From positions 1-64,000 of the forward strand of contig JBBQSP010000022.1 of the NCBI GenBank assembly GCA_038213735.1: a stretch of DNA of 64,000 nt, written 5' to 3'. Below are positions 16,114-24,075 of this stretch, one piece after another. This DNA is from 12-FULL-67-14b sp038213735. GTDB lineage: Bacteria; Acidobacteriota; Vicinamibacteria; Vicinamibacterales; UBA2999. Position 1 is the first letter of the stretch, and each line of letters begins with the position of its first letter. The translations under genes and the position numbers were made by a program. The notes below the pieces were generated by a model. The model ran no database searches. It was not told the DNA's origin and saw only the letters and a program-made list of their open reading frames with translations.

Positions 16114-17424
16114 TTGAGTATCGCCACCGAGATCATCGTCATCTTTCTCCTCATCCTCGCCAACGGCGTCTTCGCCATGTCGGAGATCTCCGTCGTGGCC
16201 GCCAAGAAGGTGCGCCTGCAGCAGCGCGCCGAGGATGGCGATGAGCGCGCCAAGACCGCGTTGGCGCTGACGCACGATCCCAGCCAGTTCCTGGCGACCG
16301 TGCAGGTCGGCATCACCATGGTCGGCGTGCTGGCCGGCGCCTACGGCGGCGTCACCCTGGCCGAGAAGCTGGCCGTGCCGATCGCCGAGGTGGCGCTGCT
16401 GGCGCCGTACGCCGAGGGTATTGCGCTCGCGCTGGTGGTGGCGGCCATCACCTACCTGTCGCTGATCGTCGGCGAGCTGGTGCCCAAGCGCATTGGCCTG
16501 AACAACCCGGAGTTGATCGCCTCGTGGGTGGCCGGGCCGATGATCGCGTTGTCGCGCCTCGGCGCGCCGGCGGTGACGCTGCTGACGGCCTCGACCAACC
16601 TGGTGTTGCGCGTGTTCGCGATCAAGGGCAACGCCGAGCCGAACCTGACCGAAGACGAGATCAAGGCGCTAATCAGCCAGGCCGCCGAAACCGGCGCGGT
16701 GGGCGCCGCCGAAGAGAACATCGTCCAGCGCGTGTTCCAGCTGGGTGATCTGCGGGTGGCCGCGATCATGACCCCGCGGCCCGACATCGAATGGATCGAC
16801 GTCGATGCGACCGAAGAGGAACTGCGCGAGTTTCTCGCCTCGCACGCGCACACCCAGTTCGTGGTCTGCCACGGCGGTCTCGACGAAGTGCTCGGCATCG
16901 TCCGCTCCGCCGACCTGCTGCCCATGGCGTTTCGCGGCGTGAACATCGATTTGCGCACGCTCACGCGCGAAGCCCTGTTCGTGCCCGACTCGATGCCGGC
17001 GGTGCAGCTGCTCGAGTCGTTCCGCGGCTCGCACAAGCACGTGGCGCTGGTGATGGATGAGTACGGCGCGGTCGAAGGCCTGGTCACGGTCACCGACCTG
17101 CTGACCGCGATCGTCGGCGAACTGCCCGGCGATGCGACCGAGGCGATTGGCGAATTCGTCTCGCGCGCCGACGGTTCGTGGCTGGTTGACGGCTCGGCGT
17201 CGATGGAAACCGTGTCAACCCACTTCGGCCTCGAACCGCTGCCCGAGGAAGAAGCCGGCGCGTATCACACCATTGGCGGGTTCGTGATGGCGCGGCTCGG
17301 CCGCGTGCCGAAGACGGCCGACCACTTCGAGTGGGGCGGCATGAAGTTCGAGGTCATGGACATGGACGGCCGGCGCATTGACAAGGTGCTCGTGATCAAG
17401 ACGCGGCGGGAAGGCACTGCCTGA
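16114..17424 (+). CDS. CNNM/CorC-family membrane protein (DUF21-CBS-CorC_HlyC)
   Basis: A 436-residue protein in the usual order: a DUF21/CNNM transmembrane domain about 1-190 (LILANGVFAMSEISVVAAKK, SLIVGELVPKRI), two CBS motifs about 205-330 (DLRVAAIMTPRPDIEWID, ALVMDEYGAVEGLVT), and a C-terminal CorC_HlyC domain about 345-430. The family transports or regulates Mg2+/Co2+; the old name hemolysin is misleading. The start is TTG 16114 (start of the first membrane helix); no other start fits. The ribosome binding site is poor. Stop lies just before an 18-bp tandem repeat. Confidence 0.88.
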   Translation: MSIATEIIVIFLLILANGVFAMSEISVVAAKKVRLQQRAEDGDERAKTALALTHDPSQFLATVQVGITMVGVLAGAYGGVTLAEKLAVPIAEVALLAPYAEGIALALVVAAITYLSLIVGELVPKRIGLNNPELIASWVAGPMIALSRLGAPAVTLLTASTNLVLRVFAIKGNAEPNLTEDEIKALISQAAETGAVGAAEENIVQRVFQLGDLRVAAIMTPRPDIEWIDVDATEEELREFLASHAHTQFVVCHGGLDEVLGIVRSADLLPMAFRGVNIDLRTLTREALFVPDSMPAVQLLESFRGSHKHVALVMDEYGAVEGLVTVTDLLTAIVGELPGDATEAIGEFVSRADGSWLVDGSASMETVSTHFGLEPLPEEEAGAYHTIGGFVMARLGRVPKTADHFEWGGMKFEVMDMDGRRIDKVLVIKTRREGTA

Positions 17425-17428
17425 GCCT

Positions 17429-17516
17429 GACGGGAGGGCACCACGGGCACTACTGGTCGGGAGGGCATCACTTGTCGGGAGGGCACTACGGGTCGGGAGG
17501 GCGCTACTTGTCGGGA
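17429..17516 (+). repeat. 18-bp tandem repeat GTCGGGAGGGC(A/G)
   Basis: Copies of GTCGGGAGGGCATCACTT-like units start at 17456, 17474, 17492 and 17510, exactly 18 bases apart, with a degenerate copy at 17429. Because 18 is divisible by three, the last copies read in frame as SGGHYG-SGGRYL at the N-terminus of the next gene. Related copies follow the vapC stop at 21805. Confidence 0.85.
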
Positions 17517-18836
17517 CTGGTGGTCGCCGTCCTGCTCGTGGCGGCCACGGGAGTTGACGCCGTCCAGCCGCTTGGCGTGCTTCGCATCACGGTGGTCGTG
17601 ACCGGTGGCGACCAGCGGGCGACGCCGGTGCCGCGGTATGCGTTGCTCGTCAGCGACAACCCGGCCAGTGCGCCACCCCGGCGCATCCTGACCTCAGCCG
17701 AGGGCGCGATCGAGGTCCGGCTGGCCCCCGGCAACTACACCGTGGAGTCGGATCGGGCGCTTGCCTTCGAGGGACAGGCGTACGTGTGGACACTGATGGT
17801 CGATGTCGTCGCGGGCCGCGACACGGTGCTCGCGTTGACTGGCAGCAACGCCGCGGTGGAGGCGGCAACGGCCGATGCGGTGCCGTTGGTCGAGGCCACG
17901 GTGGCGTCGCCGGCGCCGGCGAGCAGCCGGGCCGCGGCCGTGACGATCTGGACTCCGCTTACCCGCACGACCGGAACGGTGATCGGCACGAACGGGTTGG
18001 TGGTGACAGGTCACCACGCATCTTTCTCCGGATTGCCGGCTGCCGTGCAGCTCACGGCGGCATCGGCGATCAAGGTCGCGGCCGCCGTGCTGGTGGCAGA
18101 TGCCGCGCGCAACGTGGCCATTCTCTGGATCGATCCGGCGACGGCGGCGTTGGTCGAGCCCGCGCCGCCCGGCTGTGGCGAGGTGTGCGACCTGGTCGCG
18201 ATCGCGGAAACGAAGATGAAAGGGATGGCGCCGCCCGCGGCCACCCGCCTGCCGGTGGAGCCGGCCACCGGATTCACCGCCGCGGTGCTGAACGATGCCA
18301 TGCGCGGTCCCGCCGGCCGGCAGCCGCCGTATCAAATGCCGGCGACCGACTTCGACATCTCGCTGATCACGCCGCTCCAACTGTACGCCGCGCAGAACCG
18401 GCGGGCGCCGATCGACTTCAAGAACTGGTCCGACTACGTCTCGGAGATCCCGCCGGTGCTGCTGGTGCGCGTGACGCCGAAACTCGCGGAGGGCTTCTGG
18501 ACGAAGGTCGCGCGCGGCGCGGCGCAGACCCAGGGCATTGCCGTGCCGCCAATCATGCGCCCCAAGGCCGGGTTCTCGCACCTGCGCGCGTACTGCGGCG
18601 AGACCGAGGTCACGCCGATTCACCCGTTCAAGCTCGAACAGCGCCTGTCGGCCACCGAGACGATCTACGAGGGCTTGTATGTGTTCGACCCGGGCGCGTT
18701 CCCGCCGTCGTGCGGCAGCATCAAGCTGGTGGTCTATTCGGAGAAGGACCCCGACAAGGCCGACTCCCGAACCGTGGAGCCGAAAGTGGTCCAGCAGATC
18801 TGGCAGGACTTCGCGCCGTTACGCGATCGACCCTAG
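17472..18836 (+). CDS. exported protein with degenerate trypsin-like (HtrA-like) segment
   Basis: About 440-454 residues; TTG 17472, TTG 17508 or GTG 17520 are possible starts. The first lies in a tandem repeat, and GTG 17520 begins directly with a signal-peptide-like helix (VVAVLLVAATGVDA). Residues about 30-110 look like a beta-sandwich. The middle part (TGTVIGTNGLVVTGHHA, then ARNVAILWIDP) resembles the first barrel of a trypsin/HtrA fold with its typical GLVVT-NHHV and DVALL motifs, but no GNSGG-type serine motif is seen, so proteolysis is doubtful. The C-terminus is unassigned. It stops one base before the pepT start codon, so the two are probably co-transcribed. Confidence 0.6.
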   Translation: MSGGHYGSGGRYLSGLVVAVLLVAATGVDAVQPLGVLRITVVVTGGDQRATPVPRYALLVSDNPASAPPRRILTSAEGAIEVRLAPGNYTVESDRALAFEGQAYVWTLMVDVVAGRDTVLALTGSNAAVEAATADAVPLVEATVASPAPASSRAAAVTIWTPLTRTTGTVIGTNGLVVTGHHASFSGLPAAVQLTAASAIKVAAAVLVADAARNVAILWIDPATAALVEPAPPGCGEVCDLVAIAETKMKGMAPPAATRLPVEPATGFTAAVLNDAMRGPAGRQPPYQMPATDFDISLITPLQLYAAQNRRAPIDFKNWSDYVSEIPPVLLVRVTPKLAEGFWTKVARGAAQTQGIAVPPIMRPKAGFSHLRAYCGETEVTPIHPFKLEQRLSATETIYEGLYVFDPGAFPPSCGSIKLVVYSEKDPDKADSRTVEPKVVQQIWQDFAPLRDRP

Positions 18837-18837
18837 C

Positions 18838-20085
18838 ATGCCGACGTCGAGCCCGGTCCTCGAACGCTTTCTTCGCTACGTCACCTACGACACCCAGTCG
18901 CGCGAGGGTGCCGGCACGTATCCGAGCACACCCGGGCAACTCGTCCTGCTTCGTGACCTGGTCGCGGAACTGCAAGCCATGGGCATCGCCGACGCGGCGA
19001 TCGACGAGCATGGCTATGTGATGGCCACGATTCCCGCGACCACGCGGAAGCCGGACGTGCCGGTGATCGGCTTGATCGCCCACGTCGACACCTCGCCCGA
19101 GATGAGCGGCGCCGGCGTGACGCCCATTGTTCACCGCGCCTACGACGGCCGCGACCTGGTCTTGCCCGACGACCCGTCAGCGGTGCTGCGGGTGGCCGAC
19201 CTGCCGTACCTCGGTGAGTGTCTCGGCCACGACCTGGTCACCGCGTCGGGCACGACCCTGCTGGGCGCCGACAACAAGAGCGGCGTGGCCGAAATCATGA
19301 CCGCAGCCGAGTGGTTGACGGCGCACCCGGAGGTTCCGCGCGGCGCCATTCGCATCGCGTTCACGCCGGATGAGGAAGTGGGGGAGGGCACGAAGTACTT
19401 CGACGTCGACCGCTTTGGTGCGCGCTACGCCTACACCATCGACGGCGGACCGCGCGGCGAACTGGAGTTCGAGAGCTTCTCGGCCGATGCCATCACGATC
19501 ACGTTCCGCGGCTTCAACACGCATCCCGGCTACGCGAAGGGGCGCATGGTGAACGCCATCAAGCTGGCGGCGCGCTTCATCGAGCGGCTGCCGGCCGACC
19601 AGCTGTCGCCGGAAACCACGGACGGCCGCGAGGGCTTCGTGCATCCGTACGTGGTCGAGGCCGGCGTCGATCGCACGTCGGTGAAGCTGCTGGTTCGCGA
19701 TTTCGCGACGGCCGGGCTGGCCGAGAAGGAAGCGTGGCTAGCGTCGCTGGCGGCCGAGGTCGTGAGCGGCGTGCGGGGAGCCTCCTTCGACGTGGCCGTT
19801 GACGAGTCGTACCGCAACATGCGTGAGGTGCTCGACCAGCACCCGCTGGTCGTCGAGCGCGCGCGCGAGGCCATGGCCCGGGCCGGCCTGCGCGTGCGCG
19901 AGCGGCCCATTCGCGGCGGCACCGACGGCTCGCGCCTGTCGTTCATGGGCCTGCCGACCCCGAACATCTTTGCCGGCGAGCAGAACTTCCACTCGCGACT
20001 CGAATGGGTCTCGGTGCAGGACATGGAAAAGGCCGTGGACGTGATCGTGGAACTGGCGAAGGTGTGGGAAGAGCAGGCGGAATGA
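18838..20085 (+). CDS. pepT: peptidase T (tripeptide aminopeptidase)
   Basis: A 415-residue M20B metallopeptidase that removes the N-terminal residue of tripeptides in the cytosol. Zinc ligands and catalytic residues are all visible: His in LIAHVDTSPEMSG, bridging Asp in LLGADNKSGV, catalytic Glu pair in FTPDEEVGEG, Asp in TIDGGPRGELE, and the terminal His in GEQNFHSRLEW. The lid domain (FNTHPGYAKGRMVNAI) is in place. The start is ATG 18838, in the spacer just after the previous stop. The stop overlaps the dus start by ATGA, so the two genes are translationally coupled. Confidence 0.93.
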   Translation: MPTSSPVLERFLRYVTYDTQSREGAGTYPSTPGQLVLLRDLVAELQAMGIADAAIDEHGYVMATIPATTRKPDVPVIGLIAHVDTSPEMSGAGVTPIVHRAYDGRDLVLPDDPSAVLRVADLPYLGECLGHDLVTASGTTLLGADNKSGVAEIMTAAEWLTAHPEVPRGAIRIAFTPDEEVGEGTKYFDVDRFGARYAYTIDGGPRGELEFESFSADAITITFRGFNTHPGYAKGRMVNAIKLAARFIERLPADQLSPETTDGREGFVHPYVVEAGVDRTSVKLLVRDFATAGLAEKEAWLASLAAEVVSGVRGASFDVAVDESYRNMREVLDQHPLVVERAREAMARAGLRVRERPIRGGTDGSRLSFMGLPTPNIFAGEQNFHSRLEWVSVQDMEKAVDVIVELAKVWEEQAE

Positions 20086-21074
20086 CGCTCGACCAGTTGC
20101 TGCGGGGACCCGCGCCGATCCTGGCGCTGGCACCCATGCAGGAAGTGACCGACGGCGCGTTCTGGACCCTGGTCCATGAATACGGCGGCGCCGACGTGTA
20201 CTGGACCGAGTATTTCCGCGTCCACACCACCTCCACGCCCGAGAAGTGGATCGTCGAGTCGATCGCGAAGAACACCACCGGCCGGCCGGTGATCGCGCAA
20301 ATGATCGGCAACGACATCCCGTCACTGGTGCGCACCGCGAAGTTCCTGCAGCAACTGCCGGTGGCCGCCATCGACCTCAACCTCGGCTGCCCGGCCCCCA
20401 TCGTCTATCGCAAGTGCGCCGGCGGCGGCCTGCTGCGCGAGCCCCAGCGCATTGACGCCATTCTCGGTGCGCTGCGCGACGCGGTGCAGATCAAGTTCAC
20501 GGTGAAAACCCGCCTCGGCTTTGCCGCCGTCGACGAGTTCGACCAGTTGCTCGCGGTCTTTGCGCGGCACTCGCTCGACGCGCTGACCGTGCACGCGCGA
20601 ACGGTGGCGCAGATGTACCGGCTGCCCGTGCACTACGACCGCATCCGCCAGGCCGTGGAGGTGATGCCGTGCCCGGTGATTGCCAACGGTCACGTGTATT
20701 CGGCGGCACAGGCGCAGGAGTTGCTGGTCCAGACCGGCGCGCGCGGCTTGATGATCGGCCGCGGCGTCATCCGCAGTCCATGGCTCTTCAACCAGATTCG
20801 CCAGCAGTTGCGCGGCGAGGCCGTGACGTTGCCAACGGGCCGCGAGGTCAACGCGTACATTCGCGCGCTCTGGGACTCGCAAGCCGGGGTCGGCCGTCCC
20901 GAGCACAAGCAGTGCGAGCGCATGAAGAAGTTCCTCAACTACCTGGGCGAAGGCGTTCCCGGCATGTTCCTGCACCAGATTCGCCGGTCGCAGACCGCCG
21001 ACCAGTTCCACGGCATCTGCCGAGAGTTCCTGGACCACGACCAACCGATGGCGCTGCTACCGGCAACGTACTGA
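20082..21074 (+). CDS. tRNA-dihydrouridine synthase
   Basis: A 330-residue FMN enzyme that reduces uridines in the tRNA D-loop. Landmarks: LALAPMQEVTDGAF at the start of the TIM barrel, catalytic Cys in LNLGCPAP, KFTVKTRLGF, LTVHARTVAQMY (FMN binding His/Arg), PVIANGHV and LMIGRGVIRSPWLF, then the helical tRNA-binding domain. The pattern fits the DusB/DusC group; the exact position modified cannot be told. ATG 20082 overlaps the pepT stop by four bases. A vapBC operon follows after 70 bases. Confidence 0.92.
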   Translation: MTLDQLLRGPAPILALAPMQEVTDGAFWTLVHEYGGADVYWTEYFRVHTTSTPEKWIVESIAKNTTGRPVIAQMIGNDIPSLVRTAKFLQQLPVAAIDLNLGCPAPIVYRKCAGGGLLREPQRIDAILGALRDAVQIKFTVKTRLGFAAVDEFDQLLAVFARHSLDALTVHARTVAQMYRLPVHYDRIRQAVEVMPCPVIANGHVYSAAQAQELLVQTGARGLMIGRGVIRSPWLFNQIRQQLRGEAVTLPTGREVNAYIRALWDSQAGVGRPEHKQCERMKKFLNYLGEGVPGMFLHQIRRSQTADQFHGICREFLDHDQPMALLPATY

Positions 21075-21103
21075 TCACAGGGCATAATCACCAGGATCAA
21101 GGG

Positions 21104-21122
21104 TATATATCCGTGATATATA
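21104..21122 (+). promoter_or_regulatory. probable vapBC operator/promoter palindrome
   Basis: TATATATC-CGT-GATATATA, a perfect 8-bp inverted repeat, unusually AT-rich for this genome, 23 bases before the vapB start codon. Antitoxins of this type bind such palindromes and repress their own operon; TATATA could also act as the -10 box. Confidence 0.6.
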
Positions 21123-21145
21123 CTTACTGGTGGAGGTGAACAGCT

Positions 21146-21385
21146 GTGGGTAAACTCGCCAAGCTTTTCCTGAATGGCCGCAGCCAGGCAGTCCGGCTGC
21201 CGCTCGAGTTCCGCTTTCCGGGCACCGAGGTGCGCATCAGCCGTCATGGCCAGGGCGTGCTGCTCGAGCCGGTGGTGTCGAACGTAGACGACTGGTTCGA
21301 CGAGCTGGATCGCTTCGGCGCTGAACCCTTCCTGCCAGGCGGCCGCAACCAGCCAGCGGCCCAGCCACGGACCGACCTCTCGTGA
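21146..21385 (+). CDS. vapB: VapB-type antitoxin (AbrB/MazE fold)
   Basis: A 79-residue protein with an N-terminal swapped-hairpin AbrB domain (KLFLNGRSQAVRLPLEFRF) and a C-terminal tail with a DDWFDELDRF stretch that would wrap the toxin. GTG start at 21146, with GGAGGTGA seven bases upstream. Its stop overlaps the toxin start by GTGA. It should neutralise the PIN toxin and autoregulate through the palindrome upstream. Confidence 0.9.
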   Translation: MGKLAKLFLNGRSQAVRLPLEFRFPGTEVRISRHGQGVLLEPVVSNVDDWFDELDRFGAEPFLPGGRNQPAAQPRTDLS

Positions 21386-21801
21386 TCGAGTACACGCTCG
21401 ACACCAACGCCTGCATCGCGTTGATCAACGGCACGTCCTTGTCCGTCCGGCGCCGGTTCAAGGAGGCGCTGGCCGCGGGCTCGGTCGTGTGCGTCTCGAC
21501 CGTTGCGGTCCACGAGCTGTGGTACGGCGTGTCGAAGAGCGAGCGGCGCGATTACAACACCGAACGGGTCAACGCCTTCCTGTCGGGGCCCATTCACCTG
21601 CTGCCCTTCGACGAAGCCGACGCCAGGGCGGTGGGTGAGGTGCGCGCCTTGCTTGAGCAGGAGCGCCGGCCGATAGGGTCATTCGACTCGCTGCTGGCCG
21701 GCCAAGCCGCGCGCCGCGGCATGACGCTGGTCACGGCGAACGTGCGCGAGTTCGAGCGCGTCGACGGCCTGATGTGGGAAGACTGGTCGGCGGGAGCCTG
21801 A
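21382..21801 (+). CDS. vapC: VapC-type PIN-domain toxin ribonuclease
   Basis: A 139-residue PIN ribonuclease. The acidic active site is complete: Asp in YTLDTNACI, Glu in VAVHELWYG, Asp in DEADARA/FDSLLAG and the late pair near VTANVREFERVDG. The PIN family cleaves tRNA or rRNA and stops translation. The GTG start overlaps the antitoxin stop. As all catalytic residues are present, the toxin should be active, and the module stabilises itself. Confidence 0.92.
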   Translation: MIEYTLDTNACIALINGTSLSVRRRFKEALAAGSVVCVSTVAVHELWYGVSKSERRDYNTERVNAFLSGPIHLLPFDEADARAVGEVRALLEQERRPIGSFDSLLAGQAARRGMTLVTANVREFERVDGLMWEDWSAGA

Positions 21802-21804
21802 TCC

Positions 21805-21853
21805 GTGTCGGGAGGGCACTGCTGGTCGGGAGGGGGAACCTTGTCGGGAAGAC
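21805..21853 (+). repeat. short run of the GTCGGGAGGGC tandem repeat
   Basis: Three copies of GTCGGGAGG at 21806, 21825 and 21843, right after the vapC stop, of the same family as 17429-17516. Spacing is 18-19 bases. Confidence 0.7.
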
Positions 21854-21873
21854 CTACGGTCCGAGAGCCAGGA

Positions 21874-22272
21874 TCAGCGGAACAGGCGCGAGAGCGCCAG
21901 CGACCATCCCGGCAGCAGCGGCGTTTCCAGCGTGCCGGGCGCTTCGGCGGATAGGTTCGCGACCCTTGGAAATGAACCATCGGCCGCGCGCCGGTGAATC
22001 GTCACCACCGCATGTTCGGGATCGACCAGCCAGTATTCACGCACGCCGGTCCGGTCGTACAGTGTTCGCTTGATCTGCCGATCACGCTTGCGCGTTGAGG
22101 GCGACAAGATCTCCACCACCATGGCGGGCGTGCCCTGGATGTTCTTGTCGGTCAGGATGTCGAGCTGATCGGGCGCCACGAAGATCACGTCCGGCTCGAC
22201 GATGTCGTGGAATGAGAAGACGACGTCGAAGAGCGCGATGAAGACGCGGCCGCGGTCGGGGCGATGACTCAT
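21874..22272 (-). CDS. Uma2-family PD-(D/E)XK protein, N-terminally truncated
   Basis: 132 residues matching the last two thirds of Uma2-family proteins: VEPDVIFVA, MVVEILSPSTRKRDRQIKR and GVREYWLVDPE. These contain the Asp, Glu and Lys of the PD-(D/E)XK core. The family is usually about 180-200 residues; the N-terminal part with the YELIDGEL-like motif is missing, and the frame begins with MSHRPDRGRVFIALFDV, which corresponds to the middle of the usual protein. The kinase gene starts 36 bases away on the other strand, so the 5' end has probably been lost. Function of the family is unclear; activity is doubtful here. Confidence 0.7.
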   Translation of the reverse strand: MSHRPDRGRVFIALFDVVFSFHDIVEPDVIFVAPDQLDILTDKNIQGTPAMVVEILSPSTRKRDRQIKRTLYDRTGVREYWLVDPEHAVVTIHRRAADGSFPRVANLSAEAPGTLETPLLPGWSLALSRLFR

Positions 22273-22308
22273 GGCAAAAACTGAGTACCCCGGCTATAGT
22301 TCGCCACG

Positions 22309-24075
22309 ATGAGTCTGGCCCCCGGTACCCGTCTCGGTGTCTACGAGATCACCGCGCCGATTGGCGAAGGCGGAATGGGGCAGGTGTGGCGAGCCACGGA
22401 TACGACGTTGGGCCGCCAGGTGGCAATCAAGATTCTGCCCGACGCGTTCGCATCTGACCCCGAGCGCCTCGCGCGATTCGAGCGCGAGGCGAAGACGCTG
22501 GCCTCACTGAACCATCCACACATCGCCGCGATCTACGGTTTCGAGAGATCTTCCGGGCTGCAGGCACTTGTCATGGAACTCGTCGAAGGCGAGGACCTGT
22601 CACAGCGCCTTGCGCGCGGCTCCCTGCCGGTTGATGAGGCGTTGCCGATTGCGAAGCAGATTGCCGAAGCACTGGAGGCGGCGCACGAGCAGGGTATCGT
22701 CCACCGCGACCTGAAGCCGGCAAACATCAAGGTGCGCGTGGACGGCACGGTCAAAGTGCTCGACTTCGGGTTGGCGAAGGCTGTTGATGCGCCGGCTGGT
22801 GGCGACGGGCGGGCCGCGATGGCGAATTCGCCGACCATCACCTCACCCGCGGCCATGACGGCGCACGGCATCATCCTCGGCACCGCGGCCTATATGGCGC
22901 CAGAGCAGGCCAAGGGTCGCGCGGTGGACAAGCGCGCCGACATCTGGGCGTTCGGTGTCGTGCTGCACGAGATGCTCACCGGGCGCCGACTGTTCGAGGC
23001 CGAGGATCTTTCCGATACTCTGGCGGCGGTGCTGACACGCGATGTCGGCACGGTGGCCCTGCCGCCAGGCGTGCCCGCGAGCTTTCGCGCACTCTTGAGG
23101 GACTGTCTCGTCCGCGATCCCCGACAGCGTCTCCGCGACATCGGCGATGCGCGCCTCGCGATCCAGCACTGTCAGTCGAACCCGGCGGAAGACGCCCTGC
23201 CGGTAGTCACGCCCCCGGCAACGCGGCCGACCTCGAAGCTCCCGTGGGCCGTGGCCGGCGTGATGGGCGCTGCGGTCGTGGCTCTCGTGCTCGGTCAACT
23301 CAACCGCGCGCCGGTCGAGGCGTCGCGCGTGCACCTGTCGATGGCGCTGCCCGACAATCGCGCCCCAACCCACTTTGCCCTCTCGCCGGACGGGCGATCG
23401 CTGGTGATGGGCGTGCCTGGCGCCCTCGCGATTCGTTCGCTCGAGACCGGCGAGACCAGGACGTTGCCCGGCACGGCCGGCTACCGAACCCCGTTCTGGT
23501 CTCCCGACAGCCGAACGGTCGCGTTCTTTGCCGACGGCAAGCTCAAGACCGTGCCGGCATCAGGAGGACCGCCGCAAGTGTTGTGCGAAGACGCTGGCGT
23601 AGGTTTGGGCGGCACGTGGAGCCGTACAGGCACGATTCTGTTTGCCACGGAAGCTGGCTCGCTCCGGCGGGTGCCCGGTGAGGGCGGCGTTTGCGCGCCT
23701 CTCTCGAATACGGACTCGGTCGCGACTGGCAGGTTGCCCGTCTTCCTGCCCGACGGTGAGCATTTCTTCTACGTCTCGACTGCTGCGGAGGCGTCGGCTC
23801 GCGGCCTGTTCGTGGCCTCACTGACCGACCCTGCCGGGAGGCGTCTGCTGGCCGACCGGTCAAGCGCGCTGTTTGTTCCAAATGCGATCGGGGCAACACG
23901 CGGCCGGATGTTGTTCGTCAGACAGACCACGTTGTACGCCCAGGCGTTCGATACGGCGTCGCTGCAGCTATCGGGCGAGCCCGAGACGGGCCGAAGGGGT
24001 GGGCTTTACGTCGACCATTTGGCAGATTGCCGTCACGACCGATCGCGCGGGCTCGGTGATGTTTGTGCGCAATAA
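22309..24075 (+). CDS. Ser/Thr protein kinase with PD40 propeller, 5' part (frameshifted)
   Basis: The first 560 or so residues form an active-looking PknB-type kinase: glycine loop GEGGMGQVWRAT, Lys in VAIKIL, HRDLKPANIKV, DFGLAKA, GTAAYMAPEQAKG. A membrane helix follows near 310-330 (VAGVMGAAVVALVLG), then PD40/WD40-like blades outside (SPDGRSLVM, SPDSRTVAF). At about 23989 the frame fails: GEPET is followed here by GRRGGLYVDH and a stop at 24075, while the next frame reads AEGVGFTSTIWQ onward. Joining the frames gives about 895 residues, close to the 905-residue paralogue at 26665-29382. Removing one G of the GGG at 23988-23990 restores the gene. Confidence 0.85.
   Translation: MSLAPGTRLGVYEITAPIGEGGMGQVWRATDTTLGRQVAIKILPDAFASDPERLARFEREAKTLASLNHPHIAAIYGFERSSGLQALVMELVEGEDLSQRLARGSLPVDEALPIAKQIAEALEAAHEQGIVHRDLKPANIKVRVDGTVKVLDFGLAKAVDAPAGGDGRAAMANSPTITSPAAMTAHGIILGTAAYMAPEQAKGRAVDKRADIWAFGVVLHEMLTGRRLFEAEDLSDTLAAVLTRDVGTVALPPGVPASFRALLRDCLVRDPRQRLRDIGDARLAIQHCQSNPAEDALPVVTPPATRPTSKLPWAVAGVMGAAVVALVLGQLNRAPVEASRVHLSMALPDNRAPTHFALSPDGRSLVMGVPGALAIRSLETGETRTLPGTAGYRTPFWSPDSRTVAFFADGKLKTVPASGGPPQVLCEDAGVGLGGTWSRTGTILFATEAGSLRRVPGEGGVCAPLSNTDSVATGRLPVFLPDGEHFFYVSTAAEASARGLFVASLTDPAGRRLLADRSSALFVPNAIGATRGRMLFVRQTTLYAQAFDTASLQLSGEPETGRRGGLYVDHLADCRHDRSRGLGDVCAQ

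Noticed and set aside
17429..17516. CRISPR array
   Set aside because: The units are contiguous 18-bp tandem copies with no unique spacers, and no cas gene is in the window.
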